Notes under the pieces: model-generated
What the model was told of the DNA's origin: nothing
Databases searched by the model: none
What the model saw: the letters and a program-made list of their open reading frames with translations, nothing else
In this document: positions 46,270 to 57,239 of the stretch, piece by piece
How positions within the stretch are numbered: the first letter of the stretch is position 1
Layout of the letters: every line of letters starts with the position of its first letter
Made by a program: the position numbers and the translations under genes
NCBI RefSeq assembly: GCF_964340395.1
Contig: NC_135565.1
Coordinates: forward strand, 11,980,742-12,044,741
Direction: 5' to 3'
From: Glandiceps talaboti
Lineage: Eukaryota > Hemichordata > Enteropneusta > Spengelidae
DNA: 64,000 bases

Positions 46270-46510
46270 TCCTAGACAGCATTACAAGGTGGAATGCCTC
46301 ACATGCCACTGCTGCTGCCATTGATTTTCCTGCCAATCCCCATTGCAATGTCGCAACTAAAAAACAATGTATATCAAGACAGGAGAAACCAGAAAAGGTG
46401 GAATGCTCCTACCAGTATATAGGTGTGCCAAGGGATCAACATCACTAAAGTCACTCCACAATCACTTAAACAGATTGCTGAATCTTTTGAGAGAAATAAT
46501 CACAATCAAG
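46270..46510. pseudogene. DUF6729-like relic, copy C fragment
   Basis: 46371-46456 repeats 43658-43742 of copy A nearly exactly (ATCAAGACAGGAGAAACCAG, GTGCCAAGGGATCAACATCA), then jumps directly to the sequence found at about 44808 in copy B. Confidence 0.7.
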
Positions 46511-46643
46511 AAGAAATCTTTCTGTCTAAATTCCAAACTATCATGAGTATTGATAAAGCACTGTCTTAAATTGTGATACAGTTATTACACTAGTTTGTGT
46601 TTTATGTTTTGCTCTACTCCAGTTTCTATTTATATGTATTCAT

Positions 46644-46830
46644 ATGTTTCAGATCATGTGGAGGATAAATTTGGAGTGACAAAGAAGGCAGTAAGAAGTA
46701 TCATACAAGGAAAATTAAACAATGAAGAGAAGCTATACAACTGTACAAATTAAAGTCTTCAAGAGAACTTCAGTAAATGATTTGTAATTTTTAGCTCCAC
46801 TGTGTAGGATTTTTTGTTAAAATGCTTTAA
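46644..46830. repeat. Duplicated segment, empty-site copy
   Basis: Paralogue of 44941-45420 without the 276-bp MITE. The uninterrupted target GTAT is at 46698-46701. Confidence 0.85.
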
Positions 46831-47043
46831 AAAACTTCTTTTCCGAAATATTTATATTATATTTCAGATAATTTAATACCTGAATTATTTTCATTTTGTA
46901 TCAGCCATCTTCCAATTATGTTACAATTTTTTTTTATTTTTACAAAATTAAAGAGTGATTCTTAAAGACAATTTCGTGTGTGCTGCAGTGTTTTGGAGTA
47001 TGTGTGCCTTGGTACATGGTGTATGCCGCCCCCCCCCCCCCCC

Positions 47044-47120
47044 CTAAAGTATTCTTATAAGATTCCTATAGGAATAGTAAAAAGCATTCTTATAAGATTC
47101 CTATCGGAAATGTAAAGTGT
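47044..47120. repeat. C-tract plus interspersed repeat related to 36490-36640
   Basis: A run of C (about 47028-47043) is followed by AAGTATTCTTATAAGATTCC repeated twice, the same unit as at 36.5 kb. 47121-47464 holds no supported gene. Confidence 0.7.
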
Positions 47121-47464
47121 TCCTTTAACCCTTTGCGGCCGGCAGGTGCCTGAGGGCGTACTTCGTCCTAGACTCTGTTGCAGCCGAGAGGCGCCTAAAG
47201 GCATATATGTATGCATGCAACCTTTGACTCGAATGTATGATGTCAATGTTCGTTATAGGGGGTATTAGTAATTCAATTGCCATAACACGACAAACAAGTC
47301 AGCGGTCAGAATTCGAAGTTCACAGAAAATTTATGAATAAAAATTCAAATATGGTGACCGGAGAAAACAACGATTGTGCGATCGAGAACTATTGGTGGGC
47401 GACATAATAGCTGATATTTTTTATTCTTCGTCGTATTGCAAGAGGCGGGGGTGGGGGTGGGGGG

Positions 47465-49151
47465 TTGTCATGCAAATGTCCAACACATGCAGTAAAAGTG
47501 GAAGACTATTTACCATGTGAATTTTGCTTGGAATATTTTATCAGAGGTGATCTGTGGAAACACCAAAAGTCTTGTGATTTAAAACCTACAATATATGGAT
47601 CATCAAAAAGCAGAGCACAGGCAAGGTCAGTACATTTGTTACCAATTTGTCAAGCAGCAAATCAAGGTTTGATAGACAATGTGCTATCAAAGATGATACA
47701 GGATGAAATTGCCAGAGTTGTACGAAGTGATCAACTGATATTGCAGCAAGGCGCAAGCTTATACAAGAAACAAGGAGCGGAATGTTACTACTATATCATA
47801 TTATCAGTCAAAAGCTACGAGAATTGGGTAGATTTGTCATCTCAATGAGAAAGATCAGTAAAGGAGAAGTGACATCTTTGACTGATTGTATTGATCCACA
47901 CAAGTTTGATTTGCTTGTTGCGTCCAATGGATTCCTCTTTTACGATTCCTACTCTGGCCACAAAACTAGGAAACAGTCTTCAAAAATGTGCAGCAATTTT
48001 ACAAGGCAATGTCATTAAAACAGGAGATGATGGTCTTTTAACCAGAGCCAGACAGTTTCTGCAACTTTGCACCTTGAAGTGGTCAGAAGACATAAGTTGC
48101 AATGCACAGAAAACAATCTATGAACAGAAAAGGAATAAGCCAATGTTGTTACCACTTGTAGATGATGTCAAAGCACTCCACAGCCATATGGAGATAGTTG
48201 CTAAAAATACTACAGAGGAATTAAAGTTAAATCCAAATAACAAGAGTTGGTTGCAACTTTGCAGAGTTACCCAATCACAGCTAATAATGTTTAAGTGGGA
48301 AAATGGAGAGAATGACCAAACGTGACTATGACAACGTACATGGAGGGAATCCAAGTGGTGTTGTTGATTCATGCGTGTCAGAATTTGAGAAAGACTGAAG
48401 GCTTGTTACAGTTTACTGTGAATATATTGTGGTTGTCTGACTGCAAAATGATAATCCAGTTACAACTAGTAGAATGCACATGATGACAGACAAAACCCAG
48501 TTTTCTCTCAAGATTTAAACTGAACACTACACTACCTACAGATATTATTGACCACTGATTACCAAACACAATATCTTTTTCATGACATAATTAACTGACA
48601 TATTTTTAGTGCATATATCTCTGGTTATTTGAAGAAAAAGAAAATCCTAGATGTAGCTGGTACAGGCTTATGTTATATATCAAATTGACTCAGATTATGT
48701 ACAATAGGTTATTTTTACCACGCCCTTAGTTTCAAATATAGGAAAAATATCATTGGTATGGGGTTTTTCACTTCTCTGATCAGCAGATGTGTTACCCCTT
48801 CTCAGTTTGCAAGTCATGTGAGTAACAACGGACTCTTGACAATGCTATAAATTTAGGAGCTACAATCACACTTCATGAAATGTTTCTGGAACCTAAATTA
48901 TATTTTCAACACGTATTTAGAAAGATTTGGCTGTAAAACATCAACAAGAACTTTTTGTTGTTATTTAATTTCAGGCAGACAAAAAAAGAAAGAAGTGGCC
49001 AGATAATGAGAAGGCTGCTGCTTTACAACATTTCGCAGTCAACATCAGGCTCCAAAGAGTTCCAGGAAAACGAGAATGTCAAGAATGTAAACAAAAGTAC
49101 CCTTTTCAAGTCATAGGAAATGGACAGATATCAAGTGTTTTTTGTTTATAA
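47465..49151 (+). pseudogene. Relic of a C2HC-finger multicopy gene
   Basis: Pieces in shifting frames line up as one protein. 47465-47780 has the finger LPCEFCLEYFIRGDLWKHQK followed by SC (C-x2-C-x12-H-x4-C) and a block DEIARVVRSDQLILQQG. 47782-47890 has KLRELGRFVISMRKI. 47891-48300 has KLGNSLQKCAAILQGN and CTLKWSEDIS. After another shift come RMTKRDYDN and finally an exon at 48975-49151 (acceptor ATTTCAG) with KKWPDNEKAAALQHF and VPGKRECQECKQ. I recognise this order from uncharacterised proteins repeated many times in fish and cnidarian genomes, with a Myb/SANT-like tail; function unknown. At least three frameshifts make it nonfunctional here. Confidence 0.55.
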
Positions 49152-49311
49152 CAAAATACAGAAGTAGAAAAATGATGATAAGAAGATTTGAAAAACTCAT
49201 GGGGTAGTGTTTAGTTAGGGATCATTGTGACAGGTTCATAGTATTTTTTCTCGTTCTACAAGATGGGTTGTGTTTTAGTCACCGTAGTGTCACTAGTATT
49301 TTAAAAAATAC

Positions 49312-49337
49312 CGCCAATGGCATTGTAGCACAACTGT
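49312..49337 (+). repeat. 26-bp direct repeat, left copy
   Basis: CGCCAATGGCATTGTAGCAC plus AACTGT is repeated exactly at 57209-57234, in the same orientation. It lies about 150 bp upstream of the RAG1-N-like start codon. Confidence 0.85.
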
Positions 49338-49489
49338 TAATGGTGTGTGTGGTGTGAATCGATACGTGAATGACCTGTTATGCTGACCGTGCCCATGGTT
49401 ATTGTATTGTTTACATATACAATAGCGCCAAGTTTAAGCCGTATACATAAGTTGTCGTCTGCCGGTATAGCTAAGCTACTCATACCAAA

Positions 49490-50248
49490 ATGTCCGAGGA
49501 CAAATCTCTGGAGTTCCACAAGAATATTTTGAAGACAAGATGTCGCATGTGTAGTTCGAAATTTAGCGAGAAACCATTTTCCTGTAATGATTTTAGCGAA
49601 TTGTTACGAGAATGTTTTGAAGTAGATGTTTCAAGGGACAAGTCAGATGTCCATCCTACTCATTTCTGCCATGTGTGTAAACGGGTGACAATATCATTCG
49701 CAAGGGCCAAAAAAAATAGGTAAACCGTACAATCATGGAACTCAGTTGGCTGTGAGGAGCAAGCATGCGAGAGTTGGCAAGTGTAACGTGTGTGAGACCC
49801 GGTGTAAAAGTGGTCGAAAAAGGAAAGGAGGAAAAAACAGGGGACGACCACCACTGACACCAACCAAAGTAGTAGAGGACTAGCAGCTTCCTCAGTCAAT
49901 TGCAGAAGCCCTTATCCTTGCTGTACAGCAGAATGCTGGCAAGAAGTTAAGGTCAACGTTAAACTTGTCCAGGTCACGTTTCTCCTCTGCAAGTCAAGAA
50001 ATGGAATGCCCTATTTGTAGAGATATTGTTGATGAACCAGTTCAACTGGTATGCAGTGGCCCCCATGTTTTTTGTTGTGTTTGTGTATGTAAATGGTTTG
50101 AAGAATCAACTACATGTCCTGTCTGTCGGCTACGTATTGTACCAGACAATGTTGTCAGTGTCCCATTAGTGTTGTCCAATATGTTGTCATCCCTGGATAT
50201 TGTTTGTGACTTTGCAAATGATAAGCATGTGGTTACCAAACTTTGTTA
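49490..50248 (+). pseudogene. RAG1 N-terminal-like zinc-binding/RING protein relic
   Basis: RAG1 is the transposase-derived recombinase of V(D)J recombination; its N-terminal half holds zinc-binding modules and a RING E3 ligase. Here an ATG at 49490 opens CRMCSSKF, then LLRECFEVDV, then DVHPTHFCHVCKR, which closely follows the RAG1 N-terminal zinc region (F-x-(I/V)-DV ... (I/V)HPT-x-FCH-x-C). After a one-base shift in an A8 run (about 49709-49716), the next frame has CNVCETRC, a basic KGGKNRGRPPLTP stretch, an in-frame TAG (49878-49880), then a full C3HC4 RING: CPIC, CSGPHVFCCVC, CPVC. The order of modules is that of RAG1 and of N-RAG-TP transposons. The RAG1 catalytic core is not attached. 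The frameshift and the stop argue for a pseudogene, unless these are assembly errors. Confidence 0.8.
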
Positions 50249-50249
50249 A

Positions 50250-51270
50250 TTTGTTATATATTTTTTTCTAGAATGTTTGCCAAATAAAGTTAACTAGCAT
50301 TGATTTTTTTTATACCAGGATTCCAAGTCATTATTTTGGCTGTGTTAACTAATTCATGTTACATATAAATAACCGAGTCTACAATTTCGCTAACTTTTAT
50401 TTTGTGACAGTTCATTAACATTTGAATTTGTTTTTCATAATTTTGTAAGTTATTTTACACTTTAGGTTGGAAGTTGTAAGATTTTTTCTGTTAGGTGAGT
50501 TACTTGAATTTATTAAAAAAATTATAAATCATTCACACATACAATCAGTTAAACTTTTAATTTGCATAACATATCCATTATTCTTTGATTTTACTATGAA
50601 CTATTTAGTCTGTATTGTAGACCGTTTATTCAACAGTCTTATCATACAGACTAATACATGTAGTTCACAGTAAAATAAAATACCATAAATTTGCTGTGAA
50701 TTAAATCTCTTTTTTTCAGCCCCAAAATGTGAATCTATTGTGCAACAGTGTAGTAAAAGTAACGGAAAAGGAATGTCCAGAATTACTTCCTAAAGCTAGG
50801 GCAATTGTGTGAAGACATCAACCTGTTTTAACCGAATTCGCGAAATGCCACAACATATATTCACTTAGCAGAAAACTGACAAATGATGATGTCGATCACA
50901 GACACATACACACACATACATACACAAATACATACATACATACTTGTACTCCGACTAGGCGTTAAATTTTGACTGACAGTTACAAATGAGGCTATTGACC
51001 AATCAGGGAAAAGCGTGAAGACCGGTGTATCAGCAGAGTAGCAAATTTATCAAATGTCAGTGGCGGGAGTGTATTTTCTGTGTATGAGATCCAATTAATG
51101 GCATCCATGGAGGAGTGATTAGACGCAGACAATCATAACAAAAACATGACCCCTGACTGTGACTGAACAGATAAGACTTCAGTTCACACGTTGAACACTA
51201 TTTTCGTAATAATAAACATTACCTCAGAGTGTATTTAGAAGGTGAATAAAATACACATACTACAAGGTAG
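50250..51270. other. Noncoding stretch between RAG1-N-like and downstream fragments
   Basis: A possible acceptor (TTTTTTTCAG, about 50720) starts a short CESIVQQCSK-like frame of uncertain meaning. A CATA microsatellite lies near 50900-50942. No transposase core was recognised. Confidence 0.45.
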
Positions 51271-51278
51271 ACGGTATA

Positions 51279-51420
51279 ATGGCAGGAAGAAAGCGACGGT
51301 TCGCTGTTATGACAGCTGAGGACATAGATCAGAAACTGAAGGCAAGTGTACTGAAAAACACACAGAAATACACAGAAAAAAATACTAGCTCATCATGCAA
51401 GTTTGGAATAGTTGGACCGA
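51279..51420 (+). CDS. Short N-terminal exon, recombinase-like start
   Basis: The ATG at 51279 opens MAGRKRRFAVMTAEDIDQKL followed by KNTQKYTEKN. RF-x-x-(L/M)-(S/T)-x-E-(D/E)-(I/L)-(D/E)...N-T-x-K-x-T is the usual start of Crypton-type tyrosine-recombinase-like proteins of animals. Only about 45 codons are convincing; afterwards the frame runs into low-complexity DNA. It could be the first exon of a lost element. Confidence 0.4.
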
Positions 51421-51717
51421 AGATAGGGATGGAGACGGAATGGACAAAAACTCACAATAAATGTGGACGGTATTGCATTGTAGTAAAAATATACATACAT
51501 ACACACATACACAGGGGGCAGATACGGCAATTAGACAGACACAAATAATGACAGGCTCAAAAAATGCTATTCTCCATACTACATGTTTTGATGTGATTGT
51601 CAATTAGTGCACAGCAATATTACAACATTTCTCAGCTATTGAATTACTATGCATAAAACAATTATGCCCGGTATTAAGTAAATAACCAATTCCTCTATTA
51701 CAATTTATTTCAGATAC

Positions 51718-52025
51718 TGCTATATCCAATTTGATGAATGTCTACAGGAAAAACTTTCCTGAGGAAAGTGTCTTTCCAAAATTACACATCCCAGAATGCC
51801 ATGTGATGGAAAGGATTAGGTTACATCAGAGAGGACTTGGCTTCTTTGGGGAGCAGGGAGTTGAAAAAATTCATCATCAATTTAATCATTGTGTTTCATA
51901 ACTATTTGTGCATGCCAGGTGATCAATTAAAGAAACTTGAACATCTTGTAAATGATCACCACATAAGGACAAATCTAGTACATGAAAAACCCCAGATTAA
52001 ATCTCGCGGCCCATACAAAAAGTAA
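51718..52025 (+). pseudogene. Transposase-like C-terminal exon(s)
   Basis: After acceptor TTATTTCAG the frame encodes MNVYRKNFPEESVFPKLHIP, then GLGFFGEQGVEKIHHQFN. After a frame change it encodes DQLKKLEHLVNDHHIRTN and ends RGPYKK-stop at 52023-52025. The pattern PK-x-H-x-x-E-x-H ... G-x-G-x-x-GEQG-x-E-x-(I/L)H-x-x-FN, then L-x-x-L-x-x-x-H-x-x-x-TN, is one I associate with the C-terminal end of multicopy transposon proteins of cnidarians and other invertebrates, some of which begin with RAG1-N-like modules. Whether it belongs to the relic at 49490 is an inference from strand, order and distance. Confidence 0.5.
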
Positions 52026-52092
52026 ATTTGAGGGAGCTGGGTGAGATTTAGTCAGGAATCCAGAAGTCAATAAATTCCAATCGACACTAATG

Positions 52093-52134
52093 TTATCTCC
52101 ATACTTTTTATGTACGTAAAAAGTATGGAGATAA
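52093..52134. repeat. Perfect 18-bp hairpin, 6-nt loop
   Basis: TTATCTCCATACTTTTTA is mirrored at 52117-52134. Weaker pairing extends outward (CGACACTAATG versus GCGAGTGTCAA) to about 30-bp arms. Confidence 0.8.
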
Positions 52135-52464
52135 TGCGAGTGTCAATTTCACTCCAGACTATGCAGAAATTAGACCAGATATATTGTCGACACTACGTCA
52201 ATCTCACAAAGAGTACCTGACTAAAGAACTATCGATCGAGTTTGATTGAAACTGTCGCATATCAGTCTCCATGTAAATGCTGTGTACCTTCAACGAAGAA
52301 ATGTGGAAAATATAGATTTCAGATGTTCCTTTTAGCCTAAAATGCGTATTTTCGGTCCTCGCAATCAGTAGCTTTTTGGTTACTCCGCTATTTATACTGT
52401 TTAGTTGAAACAGTGTTGTGTAAACGTGGGATATATTCATGTACAAAGTAAATGGTGTTCTTCC

Positions 52465-52467
<3 letters not shown>

Positions 52468-52521
<54 letters not shown>
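52468..52521. repeat. (TA)n microsatellite
   Basis: TA dinucleotide tract of about 54 bp. Confidence 0.97.
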
Positions 52522-52525
<4 letters not shown>

Positions 52526-52605
52526 GGAAGAGAAACTATTACGCTCTGCCATTGTGGTATAGAGCACTGTCTTAGCAGATTGATACTCACCGACTTATAT
52601 ATATA

Positions 52606-55018
52606 TTGAACACATATTGCCTGGCCATGAGGGCTATAGCACCCGTTTATTACACCCGAGGGACTGTGAGTTACCAGAATCACATGCTATTTCCCGAGGC
52701 CAAAGTTGGTGCTAGTGGTGTTGCTCGTAAACAGCTCAACTTTGGTGATAACATCCAGCATACACATCACGGAATAGATACCAGCACAAAGCAGCACAAA
52801 CAAGATGAATATGTAGGGGAACCTTGTAGCAGTTGCTTTGAGTATGAAGAACAGGTGAAACATTTACAACAGCAGAATGACTTGATGTCAGCAGACATAG
52901 ATGAACTCCTTGATGCACTGTCAGAGTCAAGAGGAGAGAGCACTGGTTTACGAAAGCTCAATAATCAACTAGAATTAGAAAAGAATACACGGTATGACAC
53001 ACAGGAAAAACGCACAGCTGCAGTACGAGAAATCGGTAACATTGAAAATAAGAACATTTACGAAGATACATTACAGGCTATATTAGCAACAAATCAAGTC
53101 GACATGTTGAAAAACTGTGCAATATTTCTTTGAGTACAGAAATAGAAAAAAAGAACAAAGTTGTAAGGGAATTTGTAGATGCCGTAACAGCTAAAGGGAC
53201 TGAAAAGGGTGTAGGTGTAAGTACATCAACAGAAAGAATAACGTCCAAAACAGATTTCCAACACTTTCAAGCTATTGAAAATATTTATGGTGCCAGAAAT
53301 TTGAATTATGTATCTGATTTAACCTTTGCTGTTCAAGCTGTCAATCATTCAGTAACCAAGAGTGAACTGTCAGCCAACATATTCGGTCATTGTACGACTG
53401 CAGCCAGTGCTAATCTATTAAATAATTGGTTAAAATCTATGGAAAATAATTGCCCAAATGGGTTGATTGAATACGCATTTGATAATGAACAGAGACTTAT
53501 GCGAACATGGCTGTCAAGAAGGGGTAATAAACAAACACTGGATATTTTGACAAACATAATTGTATGCCAGTTACATCCTACATCCATTCTGCAAGAAGAT
53601 GCAAGTCTCAAACCCACAAATTGGGGAATACCATCCACTGAAGTAATTAATCAGCTAAATGATGTCAGTGCAGAAATGAAACATTATCTTGACAGGGAAA
53701 TGAGGACATCATATCAATCCCACATTGATGGTATATTGGCAGAGAAGGACAAAACTGATGATGAAGTAGCAAAGAAAGTAACGAAACAGATTATTCATGA
53801 CGAATTTAAAGTTTGCCCAAACTGTAACAAACAGTAGAGTAAAAAAACAAAAAAGTGCACTTCATGTGATATATGGATAACTAAGGAAACAAAGGCTATG
53901 GAAAATAATAATGACCCCACAAGTACAAGAATAAGTCCACCAAGTAGGAAACCTACCTCAAATAAGCGTGTTACTTTTCATACATATGAAGGGCCCTCCA
54001 AAACCAACAACAGCTCTAGAACAAGCAAAAATTCTAGGGATTCGTGTACTGTAAGTAAAGCCAATATCCAGTTAGTTGAGCCGGTTTTTGTAAATCCAGC
54101 AAGCCTAGCTTCTGTGAAAAAGGTTTTGCAGGCTATAGGGAAACATGCTGGCATCAAACAGTATACCTCTGATGGAAAGCGTGAATGGGTCCTTATTCGA
54201 TGTGATGGCCTACCATGGGGATTGGTTAGAAAAGTAATACATTGTGGTGAGGGAGAGTTTGATTGGGTATTATTGAGAACTGGACCGGGCCATGAAGAAA
54301 TGAACATTCTTAAAGCTTTTGCTGAAATGTATTGGCCAGTGATTTATAGAGATTTTGGTGAGTCTCAGGGTTTTAAGACAGAGAAAGCTTTGTTGTTTTT
54401 TAAAAGCTGTAATGATCACCATGTAGCATTTGACAACTTTATGAAATTTCATGATAGTATGTGGGACGAGTTGATCTATCCTTTTGTAAGGAATACTAGT
54501 GTAATTGACTACAGTACTCATATGAAAAGTTCATGTATTGGGTAGATCAACAGAAACAAAGTGATGACACATACAAATTTGTAACTGAGGTAATGCTTCA
54601 GCACATAATGGCCATTGTTATGTTTAGAAAGGGAGTCAGAAACAATGACTCAGTTCTGATGAGGTCTGGTCGTCAAATTGCATCATCACTTTTCAATGGA
54701 CGTAGACATCCAAAGTATGCTGTAATTGAAGCATGGGATGAATTTGATAGGCTCTGTTACCCACCAGATTTAGCATCAGTTTTGCCAAATTATGAATCTG
54801 TTTCAAGGTCAGGAAGGGCAGACCAACACCAAGGGCTGGATTTTGCTTTGGAAGAGTACAATAAAAACATAAAGAAATGGATTGTTGGCCATACTGCAAA
54901 TTCTGACCTATGGGTACGTGTCATTACAAATTATGAAAGTCTCTGTCAACTTCGAAAGGTGATATTTGATTTACTGTCTCTCAATGAGAAAGATTCACGG
55001 CACATAGATCTTTTTTAG
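52606..55018 (+). pseudogene. DUF6589-like multicopy gene relic, three frames
   Basis: Three long frames continue each other as one protein of roughly 770-800 residues. 52606-53132 has a coiled coil after CSSCFEYEEQVKHLQQQND. 53130-54545 has FDNEQRLMRTWLSRRGNKQ, a zinc ribbon (CPNCNKQ-stop-SKKTKKCTSCDIW) broken by one in-frame TAG at 53835-53837, a disordered S/T/N linker, and IRCDGLPWGLVRK then GPGHEEMNILKAFAEMYW. After a one-base shift, 54533-55018 has MFRKGVRNNDSVLMRSGRQ and NGRRHPKYAVIEAWDEFDR. G-x-GHEE-x-N-(I/M)L-(K/R)-AF and HPKY resemble DUF6589-type proteins carried by animal and fungal mobile elements. Two frameshifts and one stop imply recent inactivation. The product's function is unknown to me. 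Confidence 0.6.
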
Positions 55019-55019
55019 C

Positions 55020-57200
55020 ACAGCTGATCTAGTCAGTGAATATGTTATTTGAGGTTGTGGTACCTGTCCATCCGTCTATACAATGTACATGTAAGTATGG
55101 AAGCTTTTTTTCGGATGAAATTTTATGTATTTATTTTTTTGGAGGAATTTTTTTTTTCACATGTCCTGCACCAGGTCATGCAGAGGAGGGAGGGAGGTCT
55201 TAGTGCGTTGTGACAGCAGCATCACAGTGTGGGTGGAGATTATATAGTCCTGGCAGCAGGAATTTAAAGATACATGCACTTAAACCTGTTGTTTTTCAAA
55301 TCAATGTAAGTTGAATATCCATTGACTTGCTATCGCAATTCCTTTAATATCGAAAATAATCGAAATGATGCAGAGAGAGAAGTTCATCGATCTCACAGAC
55401 AATTACAGTGGCTATGTAAACAACGTTGAAGAGGCATTAAAATTGACTTGTGTATTTCAATTGAGATCGAAATACACTCTAAATTTTGTGTTTATCATTG
55501 TACAAAGACGTTGATAGAGGAGATAGAAGAGATTGCACACATAGAACTTATCCAAAAACTAGCTTTTATAGCAGAATATTGGAGACCAATTTTATTTTAA
55601 GGAGCAACCTACTTAACGAAATGGATCACTATACCAGTACTCTGCTGAATTTGTACAAGAGATTGAAATCAACAGTTCTTGGAGTACAGAGGCATATAAA
55701 GTGTCCAGAGCACACGGGGGGGGGGGGGGGGGGGGGGGGGGGAGGGGGGGGATATCGAGAGTCAAGTTGCAAAGTACCTGAAAGAAGTACACAATGGGAC
55801 TTGATCAAGTAATGCTGGAAAAGTTTCTATGCTTCTGGACAGGAGCAGACATCATGCCCGAAGACGAAATAAATATCACGATGGTTGACCTTGATGGCTT
55901 CACCAGCCATCCAGTTGGAGTTGCCAAGAAACTACAATGACTATTTCGCACAAATTTAATGCTTTACTCATGAGTAATGTATGGTTATGGATATAGCATA
56001 AATTAATAAGTGTAAAACAAAGGATTGGAATTCTGAGAATTGACAGTGAAATTGACAGATTTGAATGGCAGTAATAGGTATGTAGTTTGATTGACTTTGA
56101 TAATATCATACATTTGTATTGGCATCGACATGAGTCTAAGTTTTTGAATGTTATGGTTATGTGAAGAAGAAAGAGTCTTAAGTAATACTTATCAATTTGT
56201 AATGTGTGTACATCTATCATTGACAGGTAAAATGCTAAAGACTGGACTTACAAATGCAAGTTACATGACTATGCTCATGGTAACTTTACTTTTGGCGGTG
56301 GAATGAAGCCTGGATAAGGGTCTCCATGGAAGAGCTGAACAAAGTGGAGAAACGTCCCAAACAGAAAACCAGTTCAACAGACACATCCATTTGGTCGTGT
56401 CATTCAGAGCACCTGTTGGTATCAAAGAAGTGGGTAATCCTCCAGAATCAAGGAAACCCCAACAGGAACAATTTCTTCAGACTCGGGTATGTTAATGGAA
56501 TTTGTCCAATTTGAAGTTGAAGTTTTCTTACACCTACAAAACCTGAATTCATACATGATCACCAGAATTCTATTTCAGAATTTGAAATATTTTACACACA
56601 GACATTTCAAGAATGCAGACTTTTGAGTGCACTTTTAGTTAGTGCATGCTATTACTATTTTAGATTTTGTTTTAGACAACAGAATGTGATGTTACAGTCT
56701 TGTCTACATAAAAAAGAACAATAAATGTACATGTACATGTAGATGTTAAGAAATTACTGGAATAGCTTTACAACTTTATTGAACATTCACAAGTTGTAAG
56801 TTGTGCCACATGTCACTAGAGTTGCATAAACATTACCAGGGCATTACTGCGTTATCAGTTTGTCATCATCATCATGGTTGTTGTAATCACCAAAAGCTAG
56901 ACAGTATCCTGTTGACTGGCCCACAAAATTCTCTTTGTGTATGTGATACATGTGTACTTTGTGAAGTTGCTGTAAACTTAAAAGCATTGAAGGTACAAAT
57001 GAAAACCAGTAATCTCTCAACATTTACATGAACATTTATCATTTGTTTTTTTTGTTGAAAAGACAATTTTCAAGATTTTTCTACGGTAAATAGATTTTAA
57101 TGTTTTATGTACCTTCTTTTGTTTGTATAAATACAACAGATTTTCAAACGTATGGTGATGAGAGTTTGGAAATTCTTTAACATAGATCATTTGGGAAAAG
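55020..57200. other. Mostly noncoding; possible exon near 55.37-55.72 kb
   Basis: 55366-55470 encodes MMQREKFIDLTDNYSGYVNN and 55620-55715 encodes YTSTLLNLYKRL and GVQRHIKCPEH, both of protein-like composition but unrecognised. A G-rich run of about 33 bases at 55717-55750 follows. No other supported gene. Confidence 0.35.
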
Positions 57201-57208
57201 AAAAATAG

Positions 57209-57234
57209 CGCCAATGGCATTGTAGCACAACTGT
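57209..57234 (+). repeat. 26-bp direct repeat, right copy
   Basis: Exact second copy of 49312-49337. Sequence on either side of the two copies does not match beyond a few bases, apart from ATAGCGCCAA-like similarity at 49423. Confidence 0.85.
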
Positions 57235-57239
57235 ACTGT

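Noticed and set aside
49312-57234. The 26-bp repeats considered as V(D)J-type recombination signals for the RAG1-like relic
   Set aside because: They are in direct, not inverted, orientation and I see no heptamer-spacer-nonamer arrangement in them.
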